Source: Oxytricha trifallax (taxonomy: Eukaryota; Ciliophora; Spirotrichea; Sporadotrichida; Oxytrichidae). Taken from it: a stretch of DNA of 64,000 nt. The notes under the pieces are model-generated. The model made no database searches. It was given only the letters and a program-made list of their open reading frames with translations, and was not told the origin of the DNA. The translations under genes were made by a program, and so were the position numbers. How positions within the stretch are numbered: position 1 is the stretch's first letter; each line of letters begins with the position of its first letter. Positions 21,750-33,701 of this stretch are shown here, piece after piece. The stretch covers positions 1 through 64,000 of the forward strand of contig ARYC01002108.1 in the NCBI GenBank assembly GCA_000711775.1. The letters are read 5' to 3'.

Positions 21750-23893
21750 ATTATTGTTGCGATTGAATCACAATCATTTCTTAACAATATGGTACCTCCC
21801 TAGAATTTATCAAGATTATTATTTTCATCTTTAGGAGTATTTGGGTTTTCCCCATCCTGCTCTTTCAAGTTTTTCATTACAATTATAGTTTTCTCTCAAT
21901 CAATCAAGTCTTGTCTTAGTCTCTACTAATCAGTGTTCAGTATTAAAGGAAAGATTTCCTCTGGTCTACAGAATGCAAAATTTTTAGTAAAATCTTTAAT
22001 TTCTTGTAGGAAATTATTGTTTTGCTAAGAATCATTTTGCACTTTAAGGCTCTGTTTACTGTGTCCTAGAGCTGATTTAAGCCTTAGTTTATTGCCTTTG
22101 AAGTAATCTGAAATGTTCATTTTTCTTACTTTCTATTGCAATATTGATTAATCAATTAATGAGGTATTGTCTAAACTTTGTTAAAAAAGACCTTATTTTT
22201 GCATCGTCTTGGGATGATCTTCGCATCTTTTACTATGAAGCTCTGTTGATGTAAAATTATACTTAAACTGTAAATAGTGAAATAATGATGCTGTAAGATT
22301 TCTTGTATTCTTGAAGTTTCTGTTTATTAATAAACTACTGACTAATATGCAGTTTCTTAAAGAAACTCTTAAAAATATAGCTTTTACCTTAATCTTTTAG
22401 CTTCATTTTCAAGTTGCCGAGGCGTGAACGATCTTTGTTCATTTTATTAAATCCTAGGCTAAGGAGAGATTGAATTACTTGATAGAATTGGAGACTTTCT
22501 AATAATACTTTAGGGCATCTTAACTATTCTATTATGTGAATAGTTAGGATTGATGTTGAATTAGTTGGAGTCTATTTAATTGGACTTTGATGTCAGACTG
22601 TTCCTTAAATCAATGCGAATTGTTTGATTATTAGCATTTTTCATAAGTTTTATGCTAGTAGAACTTTTGTTTTTTATCTAATTTCTCATGATAAACTCTC
22701 TTTTTAAAAATTGCATTTTTGTACTAGGTTTTGTATCACTTGAAATATTTTTCAGCAATTAATTATATAAAAATTGAGTATTGACACTCTACCCTCCTTA
22801 TCTATTATTGTCATTGATCTTCATTAATATAAGTTCGATGCTAATTTTATTCTTGGGGCTGATTCTAATTTTGATGGATTGTGATTTAACTACAATTCTT
22901 CTTTCGATTTGTTTTGTCTACTCACAGGCTTAGACATTTATTAAGTTTGGACTTTCTATAGATAGTTTTACGTAAAATGATGAATACTTTAACTTTGAGG
23001 TTACTGGTTTACTGTGAAATCAAAATTATCATAATCTCTCTAAAAGATTTAGTTTTTAGTTTCTATCTCCTCATCAGATGCTTGCTCGCGATTTCGAGTG
23101 ATTCTGAAGTGAATTTAGAAGTCATTTAATTAATCTTGACTCTTCATATTTTGTTATTCAATTGGCAAATTAATAATCGTTGGTGCACTGTTTTCTTCAT
23201 AATGATCTATATACTTGTATTACTATTCTTGATTTAAGTCTATAGGAACTACAATAAACTCATAATCTGCTTTCCCTTTCATCAAATTTTATTATTTCCT
23301 TTGCTAAAAAGTTTAATGTTTATAAGTTTCAACAGATTTGAAACTTTTATTATATGATATGAACCATCCACTCTCTTGATTCATTATTTTGCTGTTGTTT
23401 TAAATGAAAAAAGGGGAATTTGCATTATGTTAAATGATAAGAATATTTATGTGCGATTTATTGTTCTAAGCAGTGGTTTGAGTATGAATCTAGAATTAGT
23501 TGAAGGTGTTGTTATGTTAAAAAGGGAGAGGACTTTCTTAGTGGATGATTTAGGAATTTAAGTTTTAGTCATTCATTATGAAAGTTTCATTTTTTTGATA
23601 AATCGTTCTTTGAGTCTGTATTATTTAGTGAAATTTAGGCTTCTTGTAAACTTTAGTAAAGCTAATAAATGAAAATATTACTGTTTCATTTTAGAAGATT
23701 AATTTATAGCTTAAAATTCTATGTTTATCTAAGTATGATCAAGATTTTAAGTTTTTTTATCCTCTGAGTATTTATTCTCTAAAACGTCATCCTTGACTGT
23801 CATTATATAAACATCCTCATCATCTTCTATGTCATTCATAAAGTTTTCTTATTACAAATTGTTTAGTATTGTTTTATCTGTTTTTTCTACCAT
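21750..23893 (-). CDS. Unidentified Asn/Ser-rich protein
   Basis: ATG at 23893 opens MVEKTDKTILNNLQQENFMN followed by an acidic stretch (DIEDDEDVYIMTVKDD). Further coding pieces downstream on the minus strand include MQFLKREFIMRNQIKNKSS, RIVKMPQSIIRKSPILSSNS, LRLKSALGHSKQSLKVQNDS, EEIFPLILNTDQQRLRQDLI and LKEQDGENPNTPKDENNN. Coding reaches within about 20 bp of MITE copy 3. Low complexity between the conserved-looking pieces. No domain recognised. Confidence 0.4.
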
Positions 23894-24583
23894 TGTAATT
23901 CGCTATCTCTTACGAAGTTATTTTATATAGTTTATTTTTGAGTATTTTGCTTGGAAAAGTTAATGCGAGTAGGCATGCGATATTAAGACACAAAAACATT
24001 TTGTTTATTTTATTCATTCACTTTGTTACTGTATATTTAATTATTTGAATGGGAAAATTATTCTACTATGAAAGTTTAATAATATAAACTTAAACATTAT
24101 CTAGCTTATAATTTTGAATCATTTTTTTTTAGAATTGTGATTACTAGAAAAATTCATTTAAATACCGTGAGTTTTGTTTTATTTTCCTAGAGTTTCTGGT
24201 GATATAGATTTACTAATTTACCTGACATCGCTATTTTTCTCAATTGACCTATTAAAAGTGAGTTAACCTTGGTTATCAACAGTTTTTGCTTTTTATTAAT
24301 TATGATCTTCTGGTAGAGGGGAATGTTATTATTTATTCATAAAATCTCTTTTTCGATTCATTTTTTAAATATAAATAAATTAATAAAAACAAGGCAAAAC
24401 TTAAATTAAATAATTATATATAGTAATTTTTTAATTGAGATATTTTTATTAATATTTTCAGAGATCTCTTATTCACTTTTGTTTAGTTTGAATATTAGAA
24501 ATAGAAATTGAGAAATAGAATTAGAAATTCATGCAGAAAATTAAAATTAAGCTAAATTTTTAAGTGATAAAAAATTATCATGA
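23894..24583. other. No gene recognised
   Basis: Spacer between two minus-strand genes, strongly AT-rich. It should include the promoter of the upstream gene and the 3' region of the LC8 gene. Confidence 0.35.
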
Positions 24584-24990
24584 TCATCCTGCTTTTCAAA
24601 GTAGAATGGCTGTGGAGCCTATATAAAAATATATCATGTTTTTATCTTCAAACCCTATATTACTGCCAAAGTTTTTACCTATAGTTGATGATTAATATTT
24701 TGCATATTTGTCTAATAGGAAAGGCTTTTCTTCGAATTTAATCCTTTTTCTGATTCTTAAAACTTATAACTTACCAACAACACATTCAGTAAATTTAATA
24801 TTAAATTGGCTAAAGAGTGGGTAAATAGATAATAATTATTTAAAAAATGATAATAGTTAATGATTGCCAAGTGGGGTGAAACCTCTTATCAAAGTCCTTC
24901 TTAAGATTCTTAGATAGTTCCAACTCCATGGTCTTGCTCTTCTCCTGAGATATCACAAACTCAATGGCACGTAATTTCATGTCTATCACA
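24584..24990 (-). CDS. Dynein light chain, LC8 family (three germline pieces)
   Basis: LC8 is a small dimeric hub protein of cytoplasmic and axonemal dyneins. The minus strand reads LSKNLKKDFDKRFHPTWQ, then after an eliminated insert CVVG, then after an intron KNFGSNIGFEDKNMIYFYIG and STAILL, matching the family order ([22 protein letters not shown]...HFIYFYLGQVAILLFKSG). An in-frame TGA at 24596-24598 stands where the family has Phe (AILL-x-KAG); the true stop TGA is at 24584-24586. An internal ATG lies at 24978-24980; the usual first ~25 residues are not clearly found and may sit on another segment further right. Confidence 0.85.
24679..24774 (-). other. Spliceosomal intron of the LC8 gene
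   Basis: On the minus strand the intron starts GTAAGTTATAAG and ends CAACTATAG (96 bp). Its removal joins VVG exactly to KNFGS, as in all LC8 proteins. Confidence 0.8.
24784..24862 (-). other. Internal eliminated sequence in the LC8 gene, pointer ATT/AAT
   Basis: A 79-bp AT-rich insert lacking GT...AG ends. The trinucleotide ATT (AAT on the coding strand) occurs at both borders (24784-24786 and 24863-24865). Removing one copy plus the insert gives HPTWQ-CVVG in frame. Confidence 0.75.
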
Positions 24991-25251
24991 ATTTACAAGA
25001 CTGAAATTTATTCTATTTCCTATATTCATTCATGTTGTATTATTCGATTCTTATCTTTTTATCTCACATTAAATTATAAAGATTTTATGTATATACCCTA
25101 TAATATCTACTCAAAAATTTATTGTATAGATTTTGACAAGCCCATGATGATGAGTTATAAATATATTTAAATTAATTTATTTGAAAATATGCAATTATTT
25201 GAGAGGTAATTCAAATTATATAATATTAAGTATTAAAGATAGAAATATATA
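24991..25251. other. Intergenic region between divergent LC8 and prefoldin genes
   Basis: AT-rich. May contain the first LC8 coding segment (a candidate ATG-containing piece on the minus strand near 25140) and both promoters. No clear assignment. Confidence 0.3.
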
Positions 25252-26567
25252 ATGGCAGCTTCTTAATAAAAACTACCTGGAAAACTTGGAGAAATCCAGG
25301 CCACTATGGAGGCTGATGCCGCTGAAATCAAGAAAATCGAAGCTGGCATGTAATCTGCTTTTTTTCTCAATATTGTTGTTTATTAATCTCTAACTTACTC
25401 TCCGTATTATAGAATACACTAAAATCATTTATTGGTAATTAGTTTAATAATGTCTATAATGAGTAAAAATAGAAGATAAATCCAAAAATTAAAGAATAAT
25501 CAATAATTTTCTTACACTATTTTAATGTTAATTTTAATAAATATAATTAAAAACTACTCTATCTCGAAATTTCAATGATTTCGGGATATAGTGCGATAGA
25601 GTATTATAAATTACTAATATTATTTATATCTCAAATTAAATTGAATTCAGTTTTAAAATAATCTAATGTTATTTTTTATTAAAATATTGTTTATTTAACT
25701 ATTTCAATAATTTAACCATTAATATAAAGAAATTTAAAGGTATCTGACTTATTTTAATTTTATTCTAATATTTAATTTAAGACAAGTAAATTATATAAAA
25801 CATCATTAGATTATTTTAAAACTGAATTCAATTTAATTTGAGATATAAATAATATTAGTAATTTATAATACTCTATCGCACTATATCCCGAAATCATTGA
25901 AATTTCGAGATAGAGTAGTTTTTAATTATATTATTAAAATTAACATTAAAATAGTGTAAGAAAATTATTGATTATTCTTTAATTTTTGGATTTATCTTCT
26001 ATTTTTACTCAATGTAAAGAATTAAAGCTTAATTAAAAATAAGTAATATTTACACTAAAATTTTCGGTGCCAGACAAAACTTGATCGAAAAGAAAAACGA
26101 AAATGAGATGGTTCTTTTTTCGCGAAATTAACTTTATGGACGCTGATGCTCATATTTACAAGCTTGCTGGACCAATCGTTATGTGAAATTTACTATTTTT
26201 GCTTAGAAGCAATTTCTCATTCATTTTAACTTATAAAATAATAAATTTACTTCCCAATCCTTGCAAAGCAGGAATTGGTTGAAGCGAAGGGTAACGTAGA
26301 GAAGCTTATTGAATTCATCTCCAGAAAGATCAAGCGCATGGACAAACTTAAGGTTGACTTCCAAGCCAAAATCGACGAAAAGAGAAAGAATATTTTATAT
26401 TTTTACATTCATGACTGGCATATTGCATATTATTATTATCATTAGTATATGAATACACTTATTTATTTTGATGGAATATGATGAAGTTACAGGAAGACTT
26501 CAAGAGAATCGTGATGGCAGCTTAATAATAGCAACAACAATAGATTGTTTAACAATTGCAATAATGA
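25252..26567 (+). CDS. Prefoldin subunit 6 (beta-type), four coding segments
   Basis: Prefoldin delivers unfolded actin and tubulin to the CCT chaperonin. The protein starts MAASQQKLPGKLGEIQATM (ATG 25252). The second segment (from 26068) reads ARQNLIEKKNENEMV then NFMDADAHIYKLAGPIVM; the third KQELVEAKGNVEKLIEFISR; the fourth MKLQEDFKRIVMAA followed by a poly-Gln tail and TGA at 26565-26567. The KLAGPIVM...KQEL hairpin between two coiled coils is the family hallmark. Joining uses pointers TGC, probably AAA, and GAATAT. One base too many in a T-run at 26108-26114 breaks the frame before NFMD. The size (about 130 residues) is typical. Confidence 0.85.
25359..26070 (+). other. Internal eliminated sequence 1 of the prefoldin gene (712 bp, pointer TGC)
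   Basis: TGC occurs at 25356-25358 and 26068-26070. Joining restores GMQSARQNL. The insert contains a complete palindromic element (25459-26012). Confidence 0.75.
25459..26012. mobile_element. Palindromic element inside the prefoldin eliminated sequence
   Basis: Arms of about 213 bp (25459-25671 and 25798-26012) are almost exact inverted copies. Ends read TGAGTAAAAATAGAAGATAA. Inner motif CTCTATCTCGAAATTTCAAT with CGGGATATAGTGCGATAGAG. Unrelated in sequence to the ATTGTAGG family. No coding capacity. Confidence 0.85.
26189..26267 (+). other. Probable eliminated sequence 2 of the prefoldin gene (79 bp)
   Basis: Lies between GPIVM and KQEL. AAA is shared by both borders (26186-26188 and 26265-26267); this joins as ATG-TGA-AAG, leaving one in-frame TGA. 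A precise ATG-AAG join would give the family spacing but lacks a pointer. Confidence 0.55.
26394..26479 (+). other. Eliminated sequence 3 of the prefoldin gene (86 bp, pointer GAATAT)
   Basis: GAATAT at 26388-26393 and again at 26474-26479. Joining gives DEKRKNMMKLQEDF in frame. Confidence 0.8.
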
Positions 26568-26769
26568 GACAAAAAATGCATGAAATTAATATAGATAAGC
26601 CAAGGAGTGAAGATTAATATATGTTAATTCGCTTAAAAACTAATAAAACCATTGCAAACAAGTTTATTACGATTAGGAGTAATAGTTAAGTAAAGAGTAT
26701 TTAAATTATTATGGGCTATATGTTAAGAAATATTTCTAAATATAAAATCTATTCTAGTAATTTTATTAT

Positions 26770-28560
26770 TTTATTACAGAACATGGTTAATTTCTCCTGA
26801 CTCTCTGGAATCACTGATGTTTCCAAAATCATCTTCATAGTCTTCCTCCAGGAAATTATCATCGATCTTCAATCTGCTGTTGTTCACTCCATTTCCACCT
26901 ACGTTTGTTGATGATTTGCCTATCCCTGATACCAATTGAACTAATAAATAAAATTCAGTAATTATGAAAGTCTTGTCTTTATTAAAAAACATATTTATTA
27001 ATTGAGGTTATTATTCCTGCTATTAAAGAGTACCTCTCGCCAAACTATATGGATTCACCCCAAAACTCTTACATAACTAATAATAATGCAAATATGAAAT
27101 GTTAAAATTGATTTTTGCAAATTAAATCTCACCAGACATTAAGTTATTAACTGCTCCACTCTTTCCAACATTTTAGACTCAGCTGTTTTGCATTTAATTG
27201 CCAAATCTCTGCTTTGGCTTCAATATAGGGCCATCTGATAAGGAAAATATTTTACTATATAATATCATTATCAAAAATAGAATCTATTAATATGGTGAGT
27301 CTAAAATGGGTTTTTCCTCATCTTTCTCTGGAGAAATCTCCTTATCTTCCTCATAGATAATAGTTTCACCCAGTTTCTTGATTTCAGCTGGCACGTTCTG
27401 TTTGATAATCACAATATTATTTTTATATAAGTTGCTACCTGGTTGTTGCTTTGTCTATTAAAGTTAGCTAGCTAGTTATCTGTTGTTGTGAATACTATTG
27501 AGATTATTGCCGTTACTACTGTGATGTAAAGTGGAAGTTGGGAAGCGAATTTCACCAACACTGATATCATCGTCATCTGATTAATCAATTGCCCCAACTT
27601 CACCTTCTGATCTGTCACCCTAGCTGAGATTGGAGTATCTTCCCATTCCATGCTTCTTTGACCTTGATCTTTTTCTATTATCTACACTACCCTTATTATA
27701 ATCAAATAATTTAATCTATAAAATATCATTGACAGATCTGAAGAATTGGTTTCGCTCTGAGAATTTGCTGGAGTCCATTGATAAAAAGTCACTTGAATCA
27801 CTTGTCAAGTTAAAGTGATCTAAGTCTTTAATCAGTGATTAGTTTAATATAAAATATTTATAATAGTTGTTATTGGATACTTCCCATGCCCCCTATTCTT
27901 CTGGGTAGTGACATGCCAACTCCTCCAAATGCAAATGGATTTTAATAGCCCATGCTCAATGTTTGCTATAATAATTTGTATGTCATTTAGACAAAGAATA
28001 CTGCATAGCTTAAATTATAGATATAGGGCTAAACATTAATGAAGGTTAGCTTTCTTAACTCTTGTTGTTGCTACTTGAGTTTAGCTTCATCCTCTTGCAG
28101 AGTGCGAAAAGTTTAGTTCAATGGGTCTTGACTCATCATGCTGTCTCTCATCCTGCCCCCTCTATTTAAGACTTTAATTCATCTAAAATAAGGAATAAGT
28201 AAGTAAATCTACTCTATTCTTGTTGGTTTAAGCATTACTCTTGTCGCCAAGGATGTCAGTCATGTTATCAACATCCTGCCCATTAGAGCCATTATCTCTC
28301 CTGATAAAGCCTCATCAATCAAATTAAGGATATATGTTAAGATATCAATTATATTAAATTAGTAATCTTATAAACAGTTATTAAGTATTTTGTCTATTAA
28401 TTTTAAAATTATATCTTATATTCAAGAACAAAGTTTGTTCTTAACTGTGTTCTGGGGATTTATTATGCATGCCTAATTAGGCAGAAACAACTTATGAGGG
28501 CATGTCTCTCAATTTATTTTGGTCTTTGAGCAAGTCGTGAGCAGCACCAGCTGAGTTCAT
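26770..28560 (-). CDS. Unidentified acidic/low-complexity protein, interrupted gene
   Basis: ATG at 28560 opens MNSAGAAHDLLKDQNKLRDM. Further pieces on the minus strand: RDNGSNGQDVDNMTDILGDK near 28290, NRGGRMRDSMMSQDPLNQTF and LQEDEAKLKQQQQELRKL at 28050-28170, NPFAFGGVGMSLPRRIGGMG near 27900, IDQSDDDDISVGEIRFPTS near 27560, AEIKKLGETIIYEEDKEISP near 27370, and the C-terminal LEEDYEDDFGNISDSRESGE near 26800. AT-rich gaps of 60-200 bp separate them. The acidic C-terminus resembles tails of centrosomal proteins only in composition; no family is claimed. Confidence 0.4.
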
Positions 28561-29089
28561 TGTATTTCATCATTAATTGTTTGATTGATTAATCGCTATA
28601 GGAATTACTAATACTAACTTATAATATATTTTTTGGGAAATTAAGTAATTTCAAATTAATAAATAAACAAAAATAGTGGCAAAATCAAATTTACCAAATC
28701 TTATAAACTAAATTCTTTTGTATGAAAGTAAATGTTTACTGGCCTTTATTTAGATTAGCATAATTTTATCACTAAATAGAAAGAATAGTTTAAATTAACA
28801 ATTATGCGTTGAAGTCTTTGTAAATTAATTTCAATTCTTTTAATTGAAATGAAAATATTAATTTACATCAAATTTGAAATTTTTATGCAATTCTGTCAAA
28901 ATTTATAGCCTTAAAATGCCAATAATTATATATATGATTTAATGATCATATTATAATGGCAGTTGCTACTGTTATTGCTACAATTAGAGTTATTACTGAT
29001 CAAGTACATGAACTTATAGAAACATCATAACCGAGGGTTTGTGAGAAACAGGCTGTGGTTGTATTTGCAATTACTTTTAATTAAAATTA
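28561..29089. other. Intergenic AT-rich spacer
   Basis: Between two minus-strand genes; no gene recognised. Confidence 0.35.
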
Positions 29090-31630
29090 TATTAGGTTAA
29101 ACTTTTAGTTATCTCTAACAAGTTCATCAAAGATACTGTTGATCTTATGCATAATAAGCTCTTCTGCTACTTTCTTCACCTCTTCTTCTTGTTAATTAAT
29201 ATCGTTTCCCATCAATAATTCACTCATTAGCAAATCAGCAAATGCATTCTCAAGCAATGACTGAGAGAATTGTTAGCTCCCGATGCTCTAGGTACTCTAT
29301 CTGAGTTAATTTAAGTTAGACTAGTCTTACCCATTCTTGATTTGTGATAGTATCTGATTTTACTTATCAGTTTCTAATTGAATTACTTGACTCAAGTTGG
29401 ATTGAGTGGGAGGTCTTAACTCCACAGGTTTGTTACCAGAGGGCTTCATTATGTTATCGAGACTGGGAGTGAAATTAGTATCGAAGGAGGATGGCTGGGG
29501 TTAATTTTTAGTTAGCTCGTATTCACTCTTTATTTCTTCACTTACTTGCTTCATAAGAGAGAGCAGATCCATTTTCTTCAAATATTAGATGTTCTTTCCT
29601 GCATTATAGTTAAAATAATTATTGAAAGACATAAATTTAGAGAAATTAGAATTGAGTCGATTCATAATAAAATTTTTATTATAACACCCTAACTAATTTT
29701 AGAACCAGCATTTGATCTCTCTGGCAAATGAATTCGGTGTACTGTGTTAACTGGATGGATTTGAGTCAGAAGAAGCAACCTTTTTACTGGAGGGTTAACG
29801 CTTTAATAATCTGTCATTAGCTGCCTTTTAATTGTAGGTTTCTCTTTGATTCTGTGAACTTCCATTTGGATTAGTATTATTAAACATTTTTAATTAAAAA
29901 ATAAGTAAGCTTGCTAGTCTTAATTATAAATATAGCATATCTTGATTCTATAATTTGAATACTCTTAGGTTGATACTCAGAGACAGTTTTCTTTGCTGGT
30001 GGTCCTTGATTAACAATATCTCTCTGATATTGTTCTTTATATGATTCGTAATCTAAGATCGATTTTGGTGGCTCGTTAAGTTCAGTTTAAAAATCTAATA
30101 GATACTAAGGTTTCTTTCTAGATACTTATTTAAATTATAAACTATTTTAGTATAGAAGAAAAACTAACTTCATAACAACAAATAGCAATAATTTTAAGTT
30201 TTATATTACTTTACCATATTGCTGCTAGGATTCTTTCCACTCTTGTTCCTTAATAGGATCTCTAATGAATACTGAATTTGATTAGAAGTCTTAAGGTGGC
30301 ACTCTTCCGAAGGCTTTGTCTTTAAAATCAGGTGCAATTAATACTTGTGACTTAAATTCCCTCTCGTTAATATTTTCATTTAAATCTTATGATGGCACTT
30401 TATCAAATTTATATAACAGAGAAGTTAATTATAAAATGGAGTATATTTATGAATATCCTTCTCAGAATTCACCTATCTCAACTCCTCTAAATACAATGGA
30501 TAATCGAAATAGCCCCCTAACTTAGCCATAACTGCTTCCTTAGTTTGAGTCATAGTAGAAAACCCTTGAATGTGATCAGTGATAGTCTTCTCTTTCAGTT
30601 GGTTCTAAAACTGATTGAATTCTTCAGTGATTGACTGAGGCAAATATCTCTGCTGCATGTTCTTCATAGTCATTTCTGATTATTTTTATTTGAGAGATCG
30701 TTTTCAATTAAATGGGCTTCTCTTTAGGCTACTCTCATTTAGTCCTTGATATCACCGATTCTTTTCTTCATTATATAATTATTTATATGTTAAAAATGAT
30801 GGAAGTGAGTTATAAAGGAAATTAAAATAATTACTCATAAGATTTGGATCTAAGAGATCAAGTTGCTGATAAATGTTAGGTTGAGATATATAACTTGTCT
30901 GCTTTATTCCTCCATTTAAGCTATTGCAAATAAATATAAATTTAATTCTTATTGATACACCAAACTAGCTTTCTTTAAATTTCTCAATTTGCAATAATAT
31001 CATGTTGAGTCGCAATGACTCTCTTAAGTTCATCTATCTTTCCACCAAAATCCCCAGAGCAAGCCTTGGTGCTCTCATATAGTAGTTTCATTTCATTCAT
31101 TTATTGAGATAGTGGAGCCATCATTTATAGAAGTATTCTTCGATTCTCATTGAAAACTAACTGCTTCAAAGAAGATGCGCTGTTGACTTGATAATAATCT
31201 CATATGTTATTCAATGTTTATATATAAATAGAAAACTGACTCAGAGATTAGATTTATAAAAAATAATATTGACTCCAGTAGTCCCTTAATTCATAATGTT
31301 ATTGACAACTTCACTCATTGAATGTTATTACTGCTCCAATAGCCCAACTTATTTCTCCATCATTCTTGTCTATTGATACAATAATGATTAAGGTATTGCT
31401 TAAGATCCTTGAGTTATAAATTTATCATAGATATTTTACATTTTAATTATTTGTGAGTTTGCATGAATTGCTGTCTCATTTCATCTAAGAAAGTGTCCAT
31501 TTTATTATCAGTAACTTGAGATATTTGGGTTTTATGATGTTCTAAGATTCTAGTAGGAGATGCGTTTAATGTTTTCTGAGTATTCGCTAGTGTTTTACTT
31601 TGATAAATGCTGCTTTGTTAAGTCTACTAA
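29090..31630 (-). CDS. Unidentified coiled-coil protein, interrupted gene
   Basis: Minus-strand pieces from the N-terminal side: KTLANTQKTLNASPTRILEH and NKMDTFLDEMRQQFMQTHKQ near 31480-31600, EKQVGLLEQQQHSMSEVVNN near 31310, MKKRIGDIKDQMRVAQREAH near 30720, KMDLLSLMKQVSEEIKSEYE near 29550, SLLENAFADLLMSELLMGND near 29250 and VKKVAEELIMHKINSIFDEL ending near 29100. Heptad-like helices dominate. At least six AT-rich gaps interrupt it. The C-terminal helix pair looks like a dimerisation or anchoring region. Family unknown; start not determined. Confidence 0.4.
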
Positions 31631-32149
31631 GTTAATTTAATTTACAAGACTCCAAAGAATATTAGGTTACGATCTAAAGGATAAAAATACTTCTTTATAG
31701 CCATTAAATATAAATTAAAAAGTTTGTCTCTAATTTTACTGCAAAGTTTAATGGCCTGTAGTTTATAAAAGAGAAGCAGCACTCCCTTAGAGTTTAGACT
31801 TTAAGAGTTATTCTTTCTGAGATAGTTTCTCTTTTTAAATAATGCAAGAATCTTCCATAATACTTTAGAATGGTAGGGGAATTAAAATATACTCTTATTA
31901 ATTTATGAATTAAAATTAAAAAATAAAGTATTCTTTGTGTATAATAAATCATATCCTCCATAAAATGTTTTATTTTAAAATGTTTGTTAAAATTTAGGAA
32001 CTTAAATTCAAATTTAATTATCAATTCTGCTATTCCTTCAATTAATTTAATAGATTTCATGGAATATTAAATTGATAAAAATTTGCTAGTTTATACTATC
32101 TGATTTATGTTAGTCATTAGCCTAGGGAAATAATTATTATATAAGCTAT
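31631..32149. other. Spacer between divergent genes
   Basis: AT-rich; the first coding segments of either neighbour may be here but were not recognised. Confidence 0.3.
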
Positions 32150-33496
32150 GTAAGAGGCAAGTCCAGCGTAGTTGAGGTCTTTGATATTCAAACAAGCAAT
32201 ATCTTTCTATTGAAATCATTCAAGGATTAAATAGGGGAAATCAAAGGTCTGGGATTAATTGGTGACAATATTTTTTTACTTGATGTAAGTTCTATTTGAT
32301 AGTATATTATTGAAATGGAATCATTTAACTTGTATTATAATTTACTTAGCATTTATAAATAAACCTTTATCAAAAATCGCAATATTAACATCCATTCTTT
32401 ATAGACATATTTTGATTAACTCACAAGGAAAACTCTTAATCACAAAATTCTCAAATAACGACTCTTAAGATATATCAAAATCAAAGAAGCAATCTAATGT
32501 AGTCTCAGATATTGAATTGAAAGTTAAGTCTGAGCTAGTGCACTTTATGAAGTAATCATCCTTCGAAAGTAATAAATTAATTATTGGTTCAAAAGATTCT
32601 CTATTGCAAATTTGGGATATCAATTAAGCAACCTAGGGTAGTAGCGGAAAGGCAAAGGGAGACGCTAAGAATCCTATTATATTAATTTAAATTATTTAAA
32701 CTATAGATATTATTAAAACCTATCTGGCAAGTAAAGAATGTAGCTAATGACGAGCTTGACCTCGCTATAGCAATGTGGGACACTGACATGTGAATATATA
32801 TAATTCTTTATTCATACTTATGTTAAAGACTTTTACCTTAGTATAATGTTTAAATTTGCTTCTTGGGGACTCCAAATAATATGGTAGCTTGCACAGCTAA
32901 TGGAGAAATCCGAAAGTACGACTCAAGATAAGGCCGTCGCAAGGCTATTGTAAACACTACTTTCTTGCCCAAGGGCTAAGATGTAATCTATCTGAGTAAA
33001 ATAATCTCCAGTCTGAAGAAGCCCGATCAGCATGTACTCGTTGCTAATTAAGAGGGTCACATCTGCATGCTAGATAGAAAGATGAGTAAGTTAAGCTTTC
33101 ATTTAATTTTCAATCGCTAAACAAATTTCATTTTATATTTTCTAAATATTTGAGTTTAATTGGTAATTAATTTGTAATTTTCTAGACTACAAAATGGTTA
33201 AGAAATGGTTGGAAACAAGGGATTAGTTAGATCAATTGCCAGCATGATAAGCACCGTGGATGATTAGGAATATCTAATGAGGGCTGGTTGTGACAGATTC
33301 ATCAGAGTATTCAATCATAATTTATAATCATTTTTTAATGTTTAAACTCTGCTGAAATGTACATAATTAATCATTATTTGCAATAATATTTTCAGTAAAT
33401 GTGAACAGTTCATTGCAAAGAGAAACCGAATTAGCTCATGCTTATCTCAAACAGAAACTTAACTGTGTGCTTCTTAGCAACAATTAGAAATTATGA
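32150..33496 (+). CDS. WDR74/Nsa1-like WD-repeat ribosome-assembly protein
   Basis: WDR74 (yeast Nsa1) helps pre-60S ribosome maturation in the nucleolus. Segments read SSVVEVFDIQTSNIFLLKSF, LIIGSKDSLLQIWDI, PIWQVKNVANDELDLAIAMW, VACTANGEIRKYDSRQGRRK, HVLVANQEGHICMLDRKM, GLVRSIASMISTVDDQEYLM, RAGCDRFIRVFN and ETELAHAYLKQKLNCVLLS. These match the family-specific WQAKNVRNDWLDL...IWD...VRVYD...KSQLNCLLLS pattern. Coding ends at TGA 33494-33496. Gaps near 32290-32380, 32700-32730, 32791-32848, 33090-33190 and 33320-33400 are eliminated sequences or introns. A GGGG run near 32865 needs one more base to keep frame. The N-terminus is not identified. Confidence 0.75.
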
Positions 33497-33701
33497 ATAA
33501 AACAAAATGCATGAGGATTCGTCATTAAATCCTTGGCTCTTAATTAAAACAAATTATTTATTTAATTTCCTAGAAATATTCTGTCTCATCTTCAATTATT
33601 AGTAATTAGAATATATTTATGAGAAAGTAAGGTTTCAATTAAATTTAATCCAAAATAATTTAATTGTATAAAAACTAAGAATATCTAAAAATATAAATAA
33701 A

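Noticed and set aside
32788..32850. Pointer-based join (ATGT or TATAAT) and in-frame TGA in the WDR74 gene
   Set aside because: None of the joins restores the downstream frame without an extra base; an intron starting GTGAAT is equally possible.
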